Below, piece by piece: positions 37,564 to 51,076 of a DNA stretch of 64,000 bases. A program made the translations under genes and the position numbers. This DNA comes from Paralichthys olivaceus (taxonomy: Eukaryota > Chordata > Actinopteri > Pleuronectiformes > Paralichthyidae): assembly GCF_024713975.1 (NCBI RefSeq), contig NC_091107.1, positions 14,063,501 through 14,127,500 on the forward strand. Reading direction: 5' to 3'. Below the pieces are notes generated by a model. The model was not told the origin of the DNA. It worked only from the letters and a program-made list of their open reading frames with translations, and made no database searches. The stretch's first letter is position 1. The number at the start of each line of letters is the position of its first letter.

Positions 37564-38659
37564 GAGTAATGCACAATCTGAATAAAAATTCAACAAGTCA
37601 TGCACTCCAACTGAAAGAACACGCTCTTGAATAAAGATAGATAAAAACTCCATAAGATATCAGCTTATTTCTCCATTGCACTGCATGTATTTTATTTAGA
37701 AAATTGTTTGTGGTGATTGATTATTAAGCAATTAACAGTCCATCATGATGAACATCAGAACTTGTGTGGACAGTTTAATCCTACACTTTGAGTGCATGCA
37801 TTTTATTTTGAAACCTGACTGTGGCGACAGCCTGGACATGCACTAACTGGACATTAAAGGGAATATCAGTCTCTCACGTGAGCACGATGCAGTTAAAGAA
37901 AAAACATAGCCTATTCACATTGTAAGAAAAATGTTTGGTCCTAGTGATTAAACAATCTGTTCATGCTCAGATTTGGACAAATGTAAACGGGTAATTTGTC
38001 TGCATCAGTAGTGATTCTAAACTTTCATATTTCCACATTTATATTTAGAATCCACTTGGTTCAACAATTCTCCCCCACAAGTTACAGAAGACATTTGTTG
38101 TGACTGGTTACAAGGTGGAAGCAAATTCCTCTTCTCTTTTTTTTTTTTTTACTTGCTGGTTTTAATGTCACAAGTGATTGTCATCTTTATACCATGTGGA
38201 CACAAGGGGGTGACACAAGGACACACACACAGAAACAGTAGTTCACTTACAGCCAGACTGCTGATGATGCACGTGTGAATCCGTATGCTTCATGCTGTTT
38301 ACTGATCCATTGCTTTGGGAGTAAGTTATGCATTTACTGCATGACTGTGCACTTTTGAGTATTATAATGATGAAATAGATGAGTGCAGCTCTTGGAACAG
38401 ACGGCTAATGAGGCTGTAGTCAAATTTCCATGGTAAACTTTTTTTTTTCTTGGATCCTTAATAATATAATTTGTTATTGACAACACCAAGCATCGTCTTC
38501 ATCTCTCTTCAATCTGCAGCAATTGACCTTTTCAGTAAAAATCTACTTTCCATTTCTCAGAAAAGAAAAACAAAAGTAAAAAAGACAAGCTTTTTCTGAT
38601 GAGGCTTTACTGAGTAAAGCTGAATACTAAACACGAGAAAAAAAGTGTAAAACAAACAT

Positions 38660-38665
38660 TTTATT
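38660..38665 (-). terminator. Likely polyadenylation signal of f11r
   Basis: AATAAA on the minus strand, about 1.0 kb after the f11r stop codon at 39665. The stretch between contains no exon and reads like a 3' UTR. Confidence 0.5.
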
Positions 38666-39664
38666 AACCAATGCATAAAACAGCGTTACAATCATCAGCT
38701 GACACAACAGCTCTAAAATGTCTATAAAAGGCAAAGCTATGCAGAAAATATGCAGTGAAGCAAACTACCTAAACACATGAACAGAGAGTTGTGGACGATG
38801 CAAAATCATCGACTGTCATTTCAATGTCTGGAGGTCGACTACAGAACCATGATGTCAGGCTGTGTTACAGTTGGGGCAGATAATGGTTATGAAAAGGTGA
38901 CACGTGATGTTTAACTTGTTTCAACACATCATTAATTGTTTGCTGATGAAACTAATGTCATGATTTAACTGTCAACGTAGTTGTTTGCGAATGTATTTCT
39001 GAGACAACACATGTGGGCACATAATATATTTCACTAACACTACTTAATGATATGTTAAGGAAAATGTACACATATAACATTTAAGTCATACAATCAACAG
39101 CCACAGATGAAGTCAAGGAGCTCGGTAAAAACTCTTCCTAGTTTTTCAAATGATGTCACTTTTTTAAAATGTTATTTACAAGGAAGAAAACCTTAATAGA
39201 TCATTACAGAAAGAATACTTTACATTACAATATCTTGTGCACTGTTAAAAAAAAGGTACAGACAAAGATTAGACTTAAATGAAGGTGATGTAATAAAAAT
39301 CTGTACGAGTTTTAAGAGGTTCTATTAAAGACGCTGCATTATCAGAGAAAATTGAGTCCATTGTACTTTATGTTTGTTGCTACCAAAAACTACTTCATTA
39401 GAAATCCAATTAGTGGTGGTGCTGACATAATCTATGCTACATTTAGTATTTACATGAAGATGAATCTTTTAAACAAAACTTAGAAACACACACACTTCAA
39501 AACATAGCTAAAGAAATGTCTGAGGCTAAAATAAGTCACAGCACATTCCACTAAAATCTATCTGTAGTAAATTACCAAACAGAATAGAAAACTGTCGGAA
39601 AAAAAACAAGCTGAGAGCAATTTGAAACCTGGGGTGCTCTCCTGTAGCGACATCTTCTTGTGGA

Positions 39665-42600
39665 CTATACCACGAATGACGACTTCTGTTTGAAATCCCT
39701 CTGCAAACAAACATATCAAATAAATATCACCAAGAATCCAAATAAACGCATAATAAAATTGTGATATTAAGATTTGAGATAACAACAATGCATGTGATAG
39801 CTCAAAAACAGGCAGGTTCATCCTTACGTCTTCATCTTCACCGCCATACAGAGATGGAGGCTGGTAGACCACGTTGGGCTTTGGTTTGCTGCAGGAATAA
39901 AAAAAAACATGTTGAGGTAGTGACGGAGATGAAAGATCGGCTTGTTGATTATCTGCTAAAATCCAGGAAAAAGAATTTTAAAAAGTCAATCTCTTACCTG
40001 TCACTCTTCTCTGCGGAGGGGAAAAGGGAAACACCATGAGTAGGATGAAGTATTTGGTACAGATTGAAACACATACAGCTGTTTTAACTGACAGTGATAT
40101 GACTGTGTGTCATGGAGGACATGCTTTATGATGATGGGACCAAGCTGAGGTTTAAAGGAGTCTTCAGAATCTTCTTTTAAGTGGTGAAAATTAAAAGTGA
40201 AATCTAATAATCCAGAATATAGAAATGCAAATTTATACAGTGTAACCTACATATTATCACAGACTCACACTGTGGGCTTCAATCAAGTCAAAGTAATTAC
40301 GACAACACGTAATCCCCTTAATCTGGGGTCTTTAGGGGGATGTGAATAAAGAGCATTACGTTGCCATGGCGTCAGTGAGTTTGCAGTTAAACTTGTGGCC
40401 TTTTTTGCCTTTAAGTTTACATTAATTTGGCAACAGGCACAATTAAAGGTTCATCAAATAAGCCACTAACCGTAACTGTTTGTAGAAGTTACAATACCAG
40501 CTCTGATTCTGCCGAAAATGCTGGATAGTGTATCGCGAATATGTGAATCTATGTACCAATCTGATGCCACATCTTTAAAGTGTATAAGATCCAGCAGTTG
40601 CAGATTTTTGTTTTGCCTTTAGAGAGGTGAACTAGAAGTGGTTTCCGTTAGTGTAGCGTTAGCCAGAGCAACATAAAACGTAGGATTTTTCCAGACAACC
40701 CTCTTCCAAAGGTTTGTTGAAATCTCAACATTGAGTATGAGAATATTGATGATCGTATCAAATGCTAAGATTTAATGCAGTGTTGAGCACTTACTTGGCA
40801 GGTATCCTTTCTTGTGAGCATACCAAATGCCTAATGCCAGCAGGGCCAGAAGCAGCAGAAAAACTAATACCCCGGCAACAATTCCTCCAGTGTTGAGGTC
40901 ACCTTAAAGAAAACATCACATTATGAGGATACATTGAATTACAGTGAAGTGGTAAACTAGTAACCTTTCATTAAAAAATGTTTTAAAAAAATTAAAACTC
41001 AAACTACTTCAGTACCCAAACATAAAAAAAACTACAAATGAAGATTGTGTCTTTCTGATTAAATTTGATGATATACTCTATTGATAACAAAGCAGTTTAA
41101 TGTCCTGTAAGGGCAGTCAGACCACTGACCGGAAGTTGCTAAATAATAAATAAATACAAAATATTTTTCTCACGGAAAATCTCACGAGCTGTTGAAATGA
41201 AAGTGAAGAGCACTTACGGACTTCCATTTTCACTGTTTTGCAGCGCTGAGGAGGACCAGCATCATTGAAAGCCTCACAGAAGAACGAGCCTGAGTCGATC
41301 TTGGCTGCTCTGACAAACTCCTGAGCAGACAGACATGACACGTCTTCAGTTTAAAAAGCCACAACGCTCACAGTTAAGATGGAACAAAGTAATGGTAGAT
41401 AAGAAGCTGACCAGGTTGCCATTTTCTGGGTTGAGCTTGTAGGTGTAATTTTTGAAGCCAGCAATCTTGTGTGGATCGGGGGGCAGGAGTGTGGTATCTT
41501 TGTACCACCTGTATTTGGGAGGTGGTGAGCCAACGCTGTCGTGACAGGTCAGCATGGCTGTTTTGCCCGTTGTCACTGAGGTGGGGATCCTGCACAGTGG
41601 TGCAGATGGAGGCACTGCAGGACATAATGTTCAGTTATCAGCAGGTCTACTCATGTACATTACAACTCTCAAACTCAGGACTTTAGTTTATCTCCAAATA
41701 TCAGTGATTTCACAGTGATGGGTGTTTGGGTGGAAAAAACCAGAAAGGCTTGTTTTCACAATCCTTACCCTCAACAGTCACCTTCACCCTGACTTCCCCA
41801 AAATGCCCGTTGCCAGACACCTCACAGTCGTACACTCCGTTGTCAACACGGGTCATTTTGGTGAATCTAAGATTGCCGTCGTACAGCGTCACTCGTCCGG
41901 CATATGGTGCTGCACAAAAGGCATTGCATTAAATAACATAAGGAAAAAAATTGGGCCAAAGCTTCCTGATTCTCTAAAATTGTTATTTGTTAAAGTTAGA
42001 AACTTTCAATCTGCATCACATAAACACAGCCTGTAAATGGCAACTGAATCTGTGTGCATCGTCACAATTGATTAAGACATTACAGAATTGTATGAGACAG
42101 AATGTGTGGTTGCAACGCACAAGGATTTTGCCAACAATTATCTGTCATGTATGGAAATAAAAAGAATACCTTTTTTAAAATTTCATATCAGACGGGTTGA
42201 GATATGAATGTTTTGAGAAATGGAACACGTGTGCATGGATAGAGTGAGCTGAACTAATTTTCTACTAATTTTCATTTCAATCTTAAATAGCAGTTTTTGA
42301 GATATTCTTCTAAATATAAAAACGGGACAATAATATGAAAATATTATAATAAGTGAGAAAAGGTTTGCATAGACTGATAAACAAAAGAGAGTAACTTCCA
42401 ACTACTTACTTGTTGGTTTTCCGTCAAAAATCACATACGACTGTGAGCCTTTTAAGTCCTTAAATTTCCACTCAACTCTGGCATTTGAACCAAAGTCCCC
42501 CGAATAAGTGCATTTTAGGTCAGCTCCTGAAATAACAAACATACCATACCCATATGGTCATTATTACTACAAGTGCAAAACTGCAATACAGATCTCCAAA

Positions 42601-45600
42601 ATCTTTTATCTCGACCGCAAATAATCATCATCAAGATAATACCAGCAGCAAAGGTTTTATCAGCTCAAGATGGATAATCGTTACACTCCTAATAATAATA
42701 ATAACAATACAGATAAAACACAAATCTACACGAGACATCAAAGATGACTTCTTTTTATTTATTTAAGAAAACAATCACAAAACTTTATTTATGACAATAT
42801 AACTATGGAATGAAAATACCCAGAGCTTGAAAGAGGCTCAGTTGTGTTTTGTCTTTGCTTTCACAATCATCTCACAGAGCAATGTCCATACAAACATCAT
42901 GATGACGACAAACCCTCCACATTCAAATTCATTGACGCTCTCAGGACTCACCATCGTTCTCTTTCACCCGCACATCTGCATTACTGGTAGTGACTGTGAA
43001 GCCTCTTACACCTAAACACAGGGACATAAAAAACACTTATTTTAGTGAACAGATATTTGTGGAATAAATAAATTCAAGCTAAATACTGAAGGGGAAAATA
43101 TATTATTCACAATGTACTTTTACACAGGAATAGTGAATAGGAATATTTTTTTAGATAGTGAAAAGGCTCAGTCACTTTTTGGGTTTCCTGATGTAAAAGA
43201 CCACAAGGTGCTGTGTGTTATTTCTCATTTTCTGTAAGTGGAGCAACACCTTTCAATCTCGATGAATATCATCATTCTGATTATTAGGCCGATGATAGCA
43301 GTGTTCTCTGTGAGTACTGCAGCAGCACCAATCCAAAGCAGACAGAACAGCCATGTTGTATTTACGGGGTTGGAAGGGAAACCTGTATTTTTAGTCTTCC
43401 TCATATGAGGTTAGAGCCGGATTTAAAAAAAACTCTATGTTGAAATATTTATGAGACTAAAACACAAAGAGCAGCCCTGGATATTGAGGCTGTTGAACTG
43501 AGGCTGTTGGGATAGAAATTAGCAGAAATTCTTGACTTTTCAAGAATAATGTGTGAAATTGCTGCTGTCAGTTTTAAAAAAAGTAAATAGAGCGTGACAA
43601 ATACATAATTTGGCCAATATGAGTCTTTCAAAGACACATTGGTATCAGCGTTCAACAATATGCAAGATTTCATTTACCTTAAATACAATAAAAAATGCAG
43701 TGTGCATTCATGTAAAATAACATGTTTTGTATATTGGTTTGTATTTTCAATATATTATTGATTTAATTGGAAGCAAAAATGTTGTACTATACCTAATATT
43801 GGTACAGCAAAGAATAAATATCAGTTGAGAAAAAAAACACTGGTTCCTGGTCAGGAACTATTTTATTATTTACAGGATAGTAAATTAAATGAATGATCAT
43901 TTGAGGTCAATTTGCCCTTTGAGAAAATGACCCTCTGTAATACATACTTCCTGATATTTTACAGACTAAATGGTCGATTTGTCAAGAAAATTATTGGTTT
44001 GTGAATCATTGTGAAGATAATAGTTAGCTGCCGCCTTTCAAATCGATTTTATATCACTCCCAGACATTAAAGATCTACATGTGTGTTACCAATAAAGGAA
44101 AAAAGGTATGATCACAGCTCACCATCCTCTCAAAGATCACATTAAAAGCACTTGATCAGAGAACACGCCCCTTTTAAAACAATGCGTGCTCACGAGCCAT
44201 CTGGGTGTGGACAACAAAAATGTGGCTTGCTCTCCTTTGCTCAGCCAGAAAACTTCCTGTGAAACCATGAGCAGGTGTGACTGATACTTGGTCTTTTCAG
44301 GCACGAAGGGGCTGACACCAGACACGGGGGGGACTAAATCATTCATGCACACGGAGGCCAGCCTGTCTGTCACCTCATTTATGCATCCGTTGCATCACTT
44401 TACATAACATAACATTACACCGCTGCCATTACATAAAGAGTTTGGAGTGAGACGATTCAACTGCCACCTTGTTGTTTGACAAGTAGGAGAGAGATTCTAC
44501 GACAGAGAACAGGAGCCAGTTAATCATCAACTGCGTGCTGAGTCATTCATTGTGTACATTACACAGCCCACAACAAAATGACAAAGGCAAGGGCCTTAAA
44601 TTTACTTGAGTTGATCATTCAAATTTACAAGTGGCACTTTTATTGTACAGGTGCTTCAAAGACAGAGCCCTGCAGACATTTTTTACAGCTGGTCTCAGGT
44701 GAGATATGGCAGCACCGTCACAGTTTTGGTTTGGTGGAGCGAGACAGAGCTCCAGTGTAAAGTGAAACCAGAGAACTCCATGATTTCCTTGTTTGCATAC
44801 TTTCAGAGTTTCAGCAGGGGGAGATAACATTACTTTCAAGGTGATCAGATTAGAAAGCAGGGTGCACTGATGTGTAGGTCAAACAACCTGAAAATTCTTC
44901 ACGTTTTAGAATACACATGGCGTCATTCGCAGCTACTTCAAATAATGCATTCGTTCACCCGAACAAATTAAATCTGAGTACCTGGACCACGTAATGAGTT
45001 TCACCATCAAAAATTCAGAGGGGAAGTGCAGAGAGAGCTGGGCACCTGGGTCGTGTTCCCAGTTTTCACTCTCTTCACAGGATGCAGTTCACGTGTGAGA
45101 TCAATGAAAAACTTGGCAAAGAAGGAATCTAATCCACGGGGACGTTCAGGGAGCTCAGCATCCACCCTCACTAAAAACATTATGCTGTAATCTATCTGTG
45201 CAATAAAACGGCTACTATGCAATCCTGTTAGTCTATATATTCTCATACTCACACTGTACATACTCTATTTACACTGGATATATTATCTCTATTTTAATCC
45301 ATGTTGTATCTGGACCCTGAATCTGAATAATAAAATGAATGATCATTTATTCTGTTTATACAGTATGTTTATATTACCTTGTGTTTATATTTCATGTACA
45401 CGCATTGACCACTTTTACTTCTGTCTATTTTTGTTAGTGAGTTTTAGTCCGTTTCCCCATTGTGGGACTACTAAAGGAGCATGTGATCTTATCTTCAAAC
45501 TAATAATCTGCACAGTTGGAGGAGGAATGTGAAAATGTAGTGAACCTTCATGCTGTTTTAGTTAAGCACAGTGAAGCTCTACTTCAGTGACCACATCACA

Positions 45601-46069
45601 ATGGCATTTATTCAAAGGAGGAACTAAGAAATCCCCTGCTTGTGTCCACATATTTGAGGGCCTGGTGCATCTGTTGCACAACACCTTGTTTTGAAGAAAA
45701 CATCAAAGATTAAGTTGTAAAACAATTTACAACTTATTAACAAAAGCAGTTTTATAATTATTGTTGCAATTTAAAATGTAAATGTAAAACAAGTTCACAT
45801 TGTTACCAGCCTCTTTAACCTTAAATAAACAAAGCAGGTCCACCTGTAGTTTCCAGGATCAGGCCGCGAGGTTCACATTGACAATTAAAGCAATCTGCCA
45901 CAATGGACACTTGGCTGTCGTCATCATTGGTGTCGTAAAGTTAGAAAAACAGAAGAACACATGTTTTTAAACGTTTTAAAAGTCAAGCTGAGTTGAGTTT
46001 GAGTAGAAACCTCTCACCTGTGGCTGCGCACAGGAACAAAGCGAGGGGCAGCAGCCCGATGACGAGCAT
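39665..46069 (-). CDS. f11r: f11r / JAM-A-like junctional adhesion molecule, 10 coding exons, 297 aa
   Basis: This is a type I membrane Ig-superfamily adhesion protein of tight junctions and blood cells. Exons: 46069-46018, 43011-42952, 42526-42410, 41909-41769, 41614-41412, 41320-41218, 40902-40795, 40010-39998, 39888-39828, 39700-39665. They total 894 nt and are in phase throughout. Residues 1-18 form a signal peptide. The V-type Ig domain has Cys43-Cys105, Trp57 and the JAM dimerisation motif Arg54-Val55-Glu56. The second Ig domain has Cys147-Cys206. The membrane helix is at about 233-253. The tail ends in KQKSSFVV, a PDZ-binding end of JAM type. Length (human JAM-A is 299 aa) and the DFKQKSSFVV end favour F11R over JAM2 or JAM3, but a lineage-specific JAM copy is possible. 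Exon 8 is only 13 nt. The frame is open upstream of this ATG for about 100 codons, but the signal peptide sets the start here. Confidence 0.93.
43012..46017 (-). other. f11r intron 1 (about 3.0 kb)
   Basis: AT-rich with no recognised repeat or nested gene. Confidence 0.6.
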
Positions 46070-46390
46070 GTTTGTTCCGATCACACGACGCAACAACTCT
46101 CCTGGAAACCAACAGAAAGTTTCAAGAAACGAAATGAATGTTCCTCCCGTCGAGTGAACGTCTGGTCTCAGATATTCCCCCGGTTTTTTATCCGCTGAGT
46201 CGACGGTGTCCGCCTGTGAGCACCGAGCTCTGTCCTGAGGAGTCCGCCCAGGTAACAACAACCAGCAGCGGGTGACTTCCGGCTGCCTACAGGTGAGGGG
46301 AAAGAAGACGAACAGGTCCGACTGGAAACTGAGCAGCTGAAACCTGAAGAGGAGGAAACAGCTCGATTCCACTCACTCAAAGTGACATGG
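46070..46390 (-). promoter_or_regulatory. f11r 5' UTR and promoter region
   Basis: GC-rich sequence in front of the signal-peptide exon. An in-frame upstream ATG at 46372 exists but would put about 100 unrelated residues before the signal peptide, so the region is read as 5' UTR and promoter. Confidence 0.4.
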
Positions 46391-46719
46391 ATTCACACTC
46401 AGGGGAGGATTCTTCTCTCAGCTGTGAGAGGAAACAGCTGTGACACACTGTTTTCCTTATTTGTATGTATTTCATCTCTTTCTCTTCTCTCCCCGGACAG
46501 ATGGGATCCATGAGGAGTCAGAAGAAACATTTGATTTTCATTCATTCTATGTGATGTTTCGATCTTTATCTTGATAAAAGTCACTTTTATTTTTTTAAGG
46601 ACTTTTTTAGTTCACAGCATGTGATCAAAGTGTAGCCTATTTCTAGTGCATATGAAATACATTGAAAGTAACCACAAAGACACATATTTCTTTCAAGACA
46701 AATATATATACTTATATAT

Positions 46720-46836
46720 GGAAGAGGATTAGGGCCACTGTGGAAAAAAAAAAGTAAGTTCTGACTTTAAACTCAGAATTCTGAGAAAAAAGTCAGAACT
46801 CACTTTTTTTTCCCACACTGGCCCTAATCCTCTTCC
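46720..46836. mobile_element. 117-bp foldback MITE (near-perfect palindrome)
   Basis: GGAAGAGGATTAGGGCCA at the left is mirrored by TGGCCCTAATCCTCTTCC at the right, and the match continues through poly-A/poly-T and AGTTCTGACTTT arms to a centre at about 46775 (CAGAATTCTG). This is a foldback element family common in teleosts. It lies about 340 bp upstream of the presumed f11r promoter. Confidence 0.85.
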
Positions 46837-46839
46837 GTA

Positions 46840-48170
46840 CTTATGTGTTACATTGCTGTATATGAAATTTATATTACAGGTATTAATACTATTGTTTTAC
46901 TGATCCATTGAGCCGTTAAACTAATAGCAACGTCATGTGCACCAACTAAATAATATGAATTAAGTCTTAATGTTAAAAACAAATAAGCCAATATCTGATG
47001 GTTACTCCAATGATGAGAACGACAAATAATGATGATGGAATTTTGAAATTTTGCAACTTTGACACAACAGCTACAGTGGATAAATTAAAAAAATGTTTTT
47101 CAGTCAGTTAATTTCCTATCATGTCGTCTCCTCGTTTCTCCTTCTCTGAACACCTGTTGTTTCAGTGAACAGTTTCTCTTTCCATTCTTCTCAGTTTCTG
47201 TAGATAAATGACAGGTTCCTCTGTGTGAAATGCACTTTGACCAATTAATGATCTGTAATTTGATTCATATCTACTGCATATCTAATGTCAGCATAGGCTA
47301 CAGTAGATATACAGTATTTACAAAATCAACATAGGCTATGATGTGATTAATTTCTACACATGTAAATTAAATAAATTCACCAAAATTAAATAGACAATGA
47401 ACATAAAACACCTGATCGCCTGCAATGTTCAATAAAGGAGAAACAAGTTTGGAAGTGAAACAGTTGAACCTCGTTGCTTAGAATGCAGGTGCATTATTGT
47501 GTAATGTTGTTATGTTATGAATGTGATTTATTGAGCAACATGGAGACTCAAGTGTGTGAGTCACCTTGTTCAGCTTGTATAATTGGCCACAAGGGGAATG
47601 TTGGGTGCTATTACTTTAACTTTAATGTGCACATATTTTTCTGCTGACTCCTTAAAATGACAGAATATTCACTTTATGGTCAAAAGTATACAGAATTTGG
47701 GGTGCTTGGGCATTTTTCATGATTTGGCATCAGCCCCTTATTTTCATTGTGCAGTAAAATAAGTCAAAGTGCTGTAACGCAGAATTTAGACTATACATCC
47801 AACTTTTTTGTTTCAACACAGTAATATCAACAAAAGGGATTTCCCAATTTTGTCCATAACTTGACTGGACATCACAGAACCCTGACCTTAGATGAACTGG
47901 CCAACTAGCTTGTCACAACTTACCAAAGCCAAATGTCAGCACACAATATGACTAACGCCTTTAAATCGCTTGAGCCAAATCCCTTCATCCAGGTTACAAA
48001 ATCTTGCAGGATTCTCAGAGGAGCAGAGTCTGTAGTAGCAGCATGTTAATGCCCACGGTTTTCGAATTGTTGGTGTGAAGTTCTCGCGTTCACTTACTCT
48101 ACTTGGCTGTCTGCACACCTTTGTCAATATTGTGTAACTAGGTTAATGTGGGAAATACAAAAACACATGC
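46840..48170. other. Intergenic, nothing recognised
   Basis: AT-rich sequence between the foldback MITE and the CCTAA-rich array. No coding exon was seen. Confidence 0.5.
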
Positions 48171-48175
48171 AAAAT

Positions 48176-48366
48176 CCCTAACCCTAACCTAACCTGACCT
48201 CAGATAACCTAATTTAAGATTACCCATCCAAACTTAATCTAACACAACCTGTCCTATCCAAACCTGTCATAACCTAACTAAACTAACCTATCCTACCCTA
48301 AACCAACCCATAACCTAACCCAACCACACCAAACCTATCCCAACCTAACTCATCCTATCCTAACAG
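48176..48366. repeat. Degenerate telomere-like CCTAA-rich array
   Basis: Nearly 190 nt made mostly of CCTAACC, CCTAACCTAA, CCAAACC and CCTATCC variants, starting CCCTAACCCTAACC. It is strand-biased (C-rich on plus). It is an interstitial degenerate array, not a chromosome end, since unique sequence follows on both sides. Confidence 0.8.
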
Positions 48367-48930
48367 AACCTTTTATTAAATCTTTTATATTTCTTCATGT
48401 CTGTAAAACACTAGTACAAAGTGATTTAAGTGCTGCCCCCTATAGGACAGGATAAACTAACTCAAGTCAAGCACACCAGACTTCATGCACATACATATTT
48501 AATTATCAAGTACATTATATTTGTGTTTGAGAAAAAGAGTCTCAACTCTCAGTTGAATGATTCAGTTTGGTTGGTTAGTCTCATTTGACAAGCAGTTAGT
48601 TTAGTGTCATCATACAATACATACAGCAGAGCTTTTCAGTGCATTTAAATGCTTGTGCTTGATCCACACGCCACCTACTCAACTATATACACAAGTACAA
48701 AATCTTTTACATGATGAGAGAATACATTGCACCATAAAAAGCATATTCAGTGTAAATATATAAATAGGACCATCGATGTTGATCTGCCCTTTAGCCCTCG
48801 GAGACATTCTGTGCACTTACGAGCCTCGGCTGAACATGGATCATGTGTCTTAGGCACAAGTGAAAGGCAAAATAAACACTGAGTGTGTTTCGGTTTTCTA
48901 TACGTCGTCTCTTTACGATAGAATGGAGAC

Positions 48931-48936
48931 TTTATT
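48931..48936 (-). terminator. Possible polyadenylation signal of the minus-strand Thy-1-like gene
   Basis: AATAAA on the minus strand about 850 nt after the stop codon at 49783. It is the first canonical signal seen downstream. Confidence 0.4.
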
Positions 48937-49782
48937 GCTCATGCATGCTTCATTAACTAGTCAGAAAGTTTTTAGCTTTAAAGTTTTCGCTTCTCTCCTC
49001 ATCATCAGTTTGATCCCTGCCAAAGCCAAAGGTGCTGCCCTGCCCAGCTCTTATCGACAAATACAACACAATCTTCCAGCAGAGGACCTGTGTGGCCCAA
49101 GGTCGCCTCCTTCTCCTCTCACTGTTTGGCAGCCAAGAAAGAGACACGGGGGACAGATTTCAGTCAGGCAAAATAGATTGCTTATTTTAAAGAGCGATGC
49201 AACTCAGCAATAATGTCACGTTGCGGGGTGCAGGGTTGCATTATTACCGAGCTGGGAACGTTTAAAAGGCTTAAGCAAAAGCAGTTTTTAAATCTTTCTA
49301 AGTCATCCATCGTATTTGCAGCCCTCATTGACAAGTTTTCCACCTTGCTATTAAGACTGGAGGCTAAGCTCAATATCTTTGATTACGTAGAGTAAAATCA
49401 AAAAAGTTATTGAACATTGATATTAATGATACAGAATATAGAATTTCAATTTGAGGACTGAGTCACATTCATGCTTTTTGATCTTCATCCTGTGAACCAC
49501 ATCTGTGGTCTGTACAGGTTTATACGGTGTATTTCCACAACTGATTATATGTAAGTGCGCCGTAGAGTATACAGAGTATGCAGCAGTAGTACGTAGTGTG
49601 CTTACTATTGGGAGCATGATGCTGAGTATGCAGGCTTGTCACATAAACGCAGCATATATAGTACATACATTCAGTTCCACTCGTTGCTCTTTGTGCATAC
49701 ACACAACGTGTGCTAAGGCCAAATGCAGTCACCGGATGATTATGGGTGCAGTGTTAACGTATGCTGCAGTTTGGCCCCTCGT

Positions 49783-50503
49783 TCACAGCCAGTGAATTTC
49801 CAGCAGCATCGGAAGTGTCATCAAGGTCAGCAGTAGGCCACTGCAGCTTTGTAACAGGACACTCCACGCTGAGCAGGGAAGGAGGAGCTCTGCAATAAGA
49901 CAGAATAATACAAGTTCAGAAGGAGGAGCGTTTAGTTTGGCAGCAACTCAAATGTTAAATGTGCCTGACAGGATGTGCACAGATGTGGTTAAAAAAAAAA
50001 AACGGAATCGTACTTTTCTCCACGACTGAGGTTTTGGACACTGTGGCCGAGTTGGTCTGTTTGATGTTGCAGGTGAAGTTGGACTTGCCGTTGGGCAGGT
50101 TTTTAAACAGCAGGCGACAGTTGTTGCCTGGGAAGATGCGAGCTCTGGCACGGTTTTTGAAGGGGGCGTGCTGCTCCTCATCTGGGTCGGTGGTGTCGAG
50201 GAGTCGCTCACCCTGTGTGTACTTGCAAAAGACTTCTGGTGACTCACCGGAAAGAGCATATTTGCAATCCATCCGGAGGTTGTGCTCGTCTATAGAGCAG
50301 TAAGTCAACTGTATTACCCTCTGGGCTGATGCAAAGCCTACGTACAGTGTAACACAAAGATTATGAGATATTAAATTCATATAATCAATACCAGAGCAAA
50401 ATATTCAAGAAAAAAAATAAAGATTTGAATAAAATTCTTCATTTACAGAAAAAGAACAATAAATCCTCTTACCGAAGAGGAAAAATGTAGTAAGGAGGAA
50501 CAT
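49783..50503 (-). CDS. Thy-1-like GPI-anchored Ig-domain protein, 3 coding exons, 153 aa
   Basis: Coding exons are 50503-50473, 50337-50014 and 49889-49783 (31+324+107 = 462 nt, phase 1 at both introns). Residues 1-15 form a signal peptide (MFLLTTFFLFGFASA) with likely cleavage before Gln16. The single Ig-like domain has cysteines at 24, 35, 48, 84 and 100. The stretch around LTYCSIDEHNLRMDC matches the Thy-1 pattern LT-C-D-LR-DC. Asn97-Phe-Thr is an N-glycosylation site. The last exon encodes a hydrophobic C-terminus without a charged tail, as in a GPI-anchor signal. Human THY1 is 161 aa with similar exon logic. Cys48 and Cys84 are extra relative to classical Thy-1 and could form an additional disulfide. 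It is probably a surface glycoprotein. I am confident it is Thy-1-like, less so that it is the one-to-one THY1 orthologue. Confidence 0.88.
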
Positions 50504-51076
50504 TCTTGCAGCTCTCCTGAACAAAGAAGAAGAAAAGAGAACAAGCCTTAAGAATAGTCAGAGTTACAGCTAACTCAAAGCAGCAGTAGATCCTGCCCGA
50601 CTTTTCCTTTTGCTTGAACGTCTTAACATTATTGAGGTTCTGAGCAAATAAAGCCGACTGTGCCGTAAAGAGTAGGGGGTCGGGTTTCAGAGACGGGATA
50701 CCACCATATCTGCAGCTCTTCTTCACCCACGGAGGTGAGTGTAGAAAAGTCAGTGTACCATATTAGTCAATAACAGCCTCAGTGTTTGCGCTCCACAGGG
50801 ATGAACTGCAAACTTCTCTGGTGAATTGCCAACATTGACGCATTCCTGTGGGTTGATTATCTGCCCACTGGAGATGTCAAGAAAACACACGGAGCACTTC
50901 AGCAATCCAAACCCACTCGCACCTTCATTCATACATTTGCTTTCGTGCTGACTCCGATAATATCATTCAGAATAAAGGAAAGCAAGGAGATCATTCTGAA
51001 TGACACAGTTAAATACCGTATTTGATCCTGCATGGCTGAGATTCAGCATATGTGATAGTATATGAATCACTCTCAC

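Noticed and set aside
46070..46372. Upstream in-frame ATG that would extend f11r by about 100 residues
   Set aside because: It would bury the signal peptide, and the extension has no similarity to JAM proteins.
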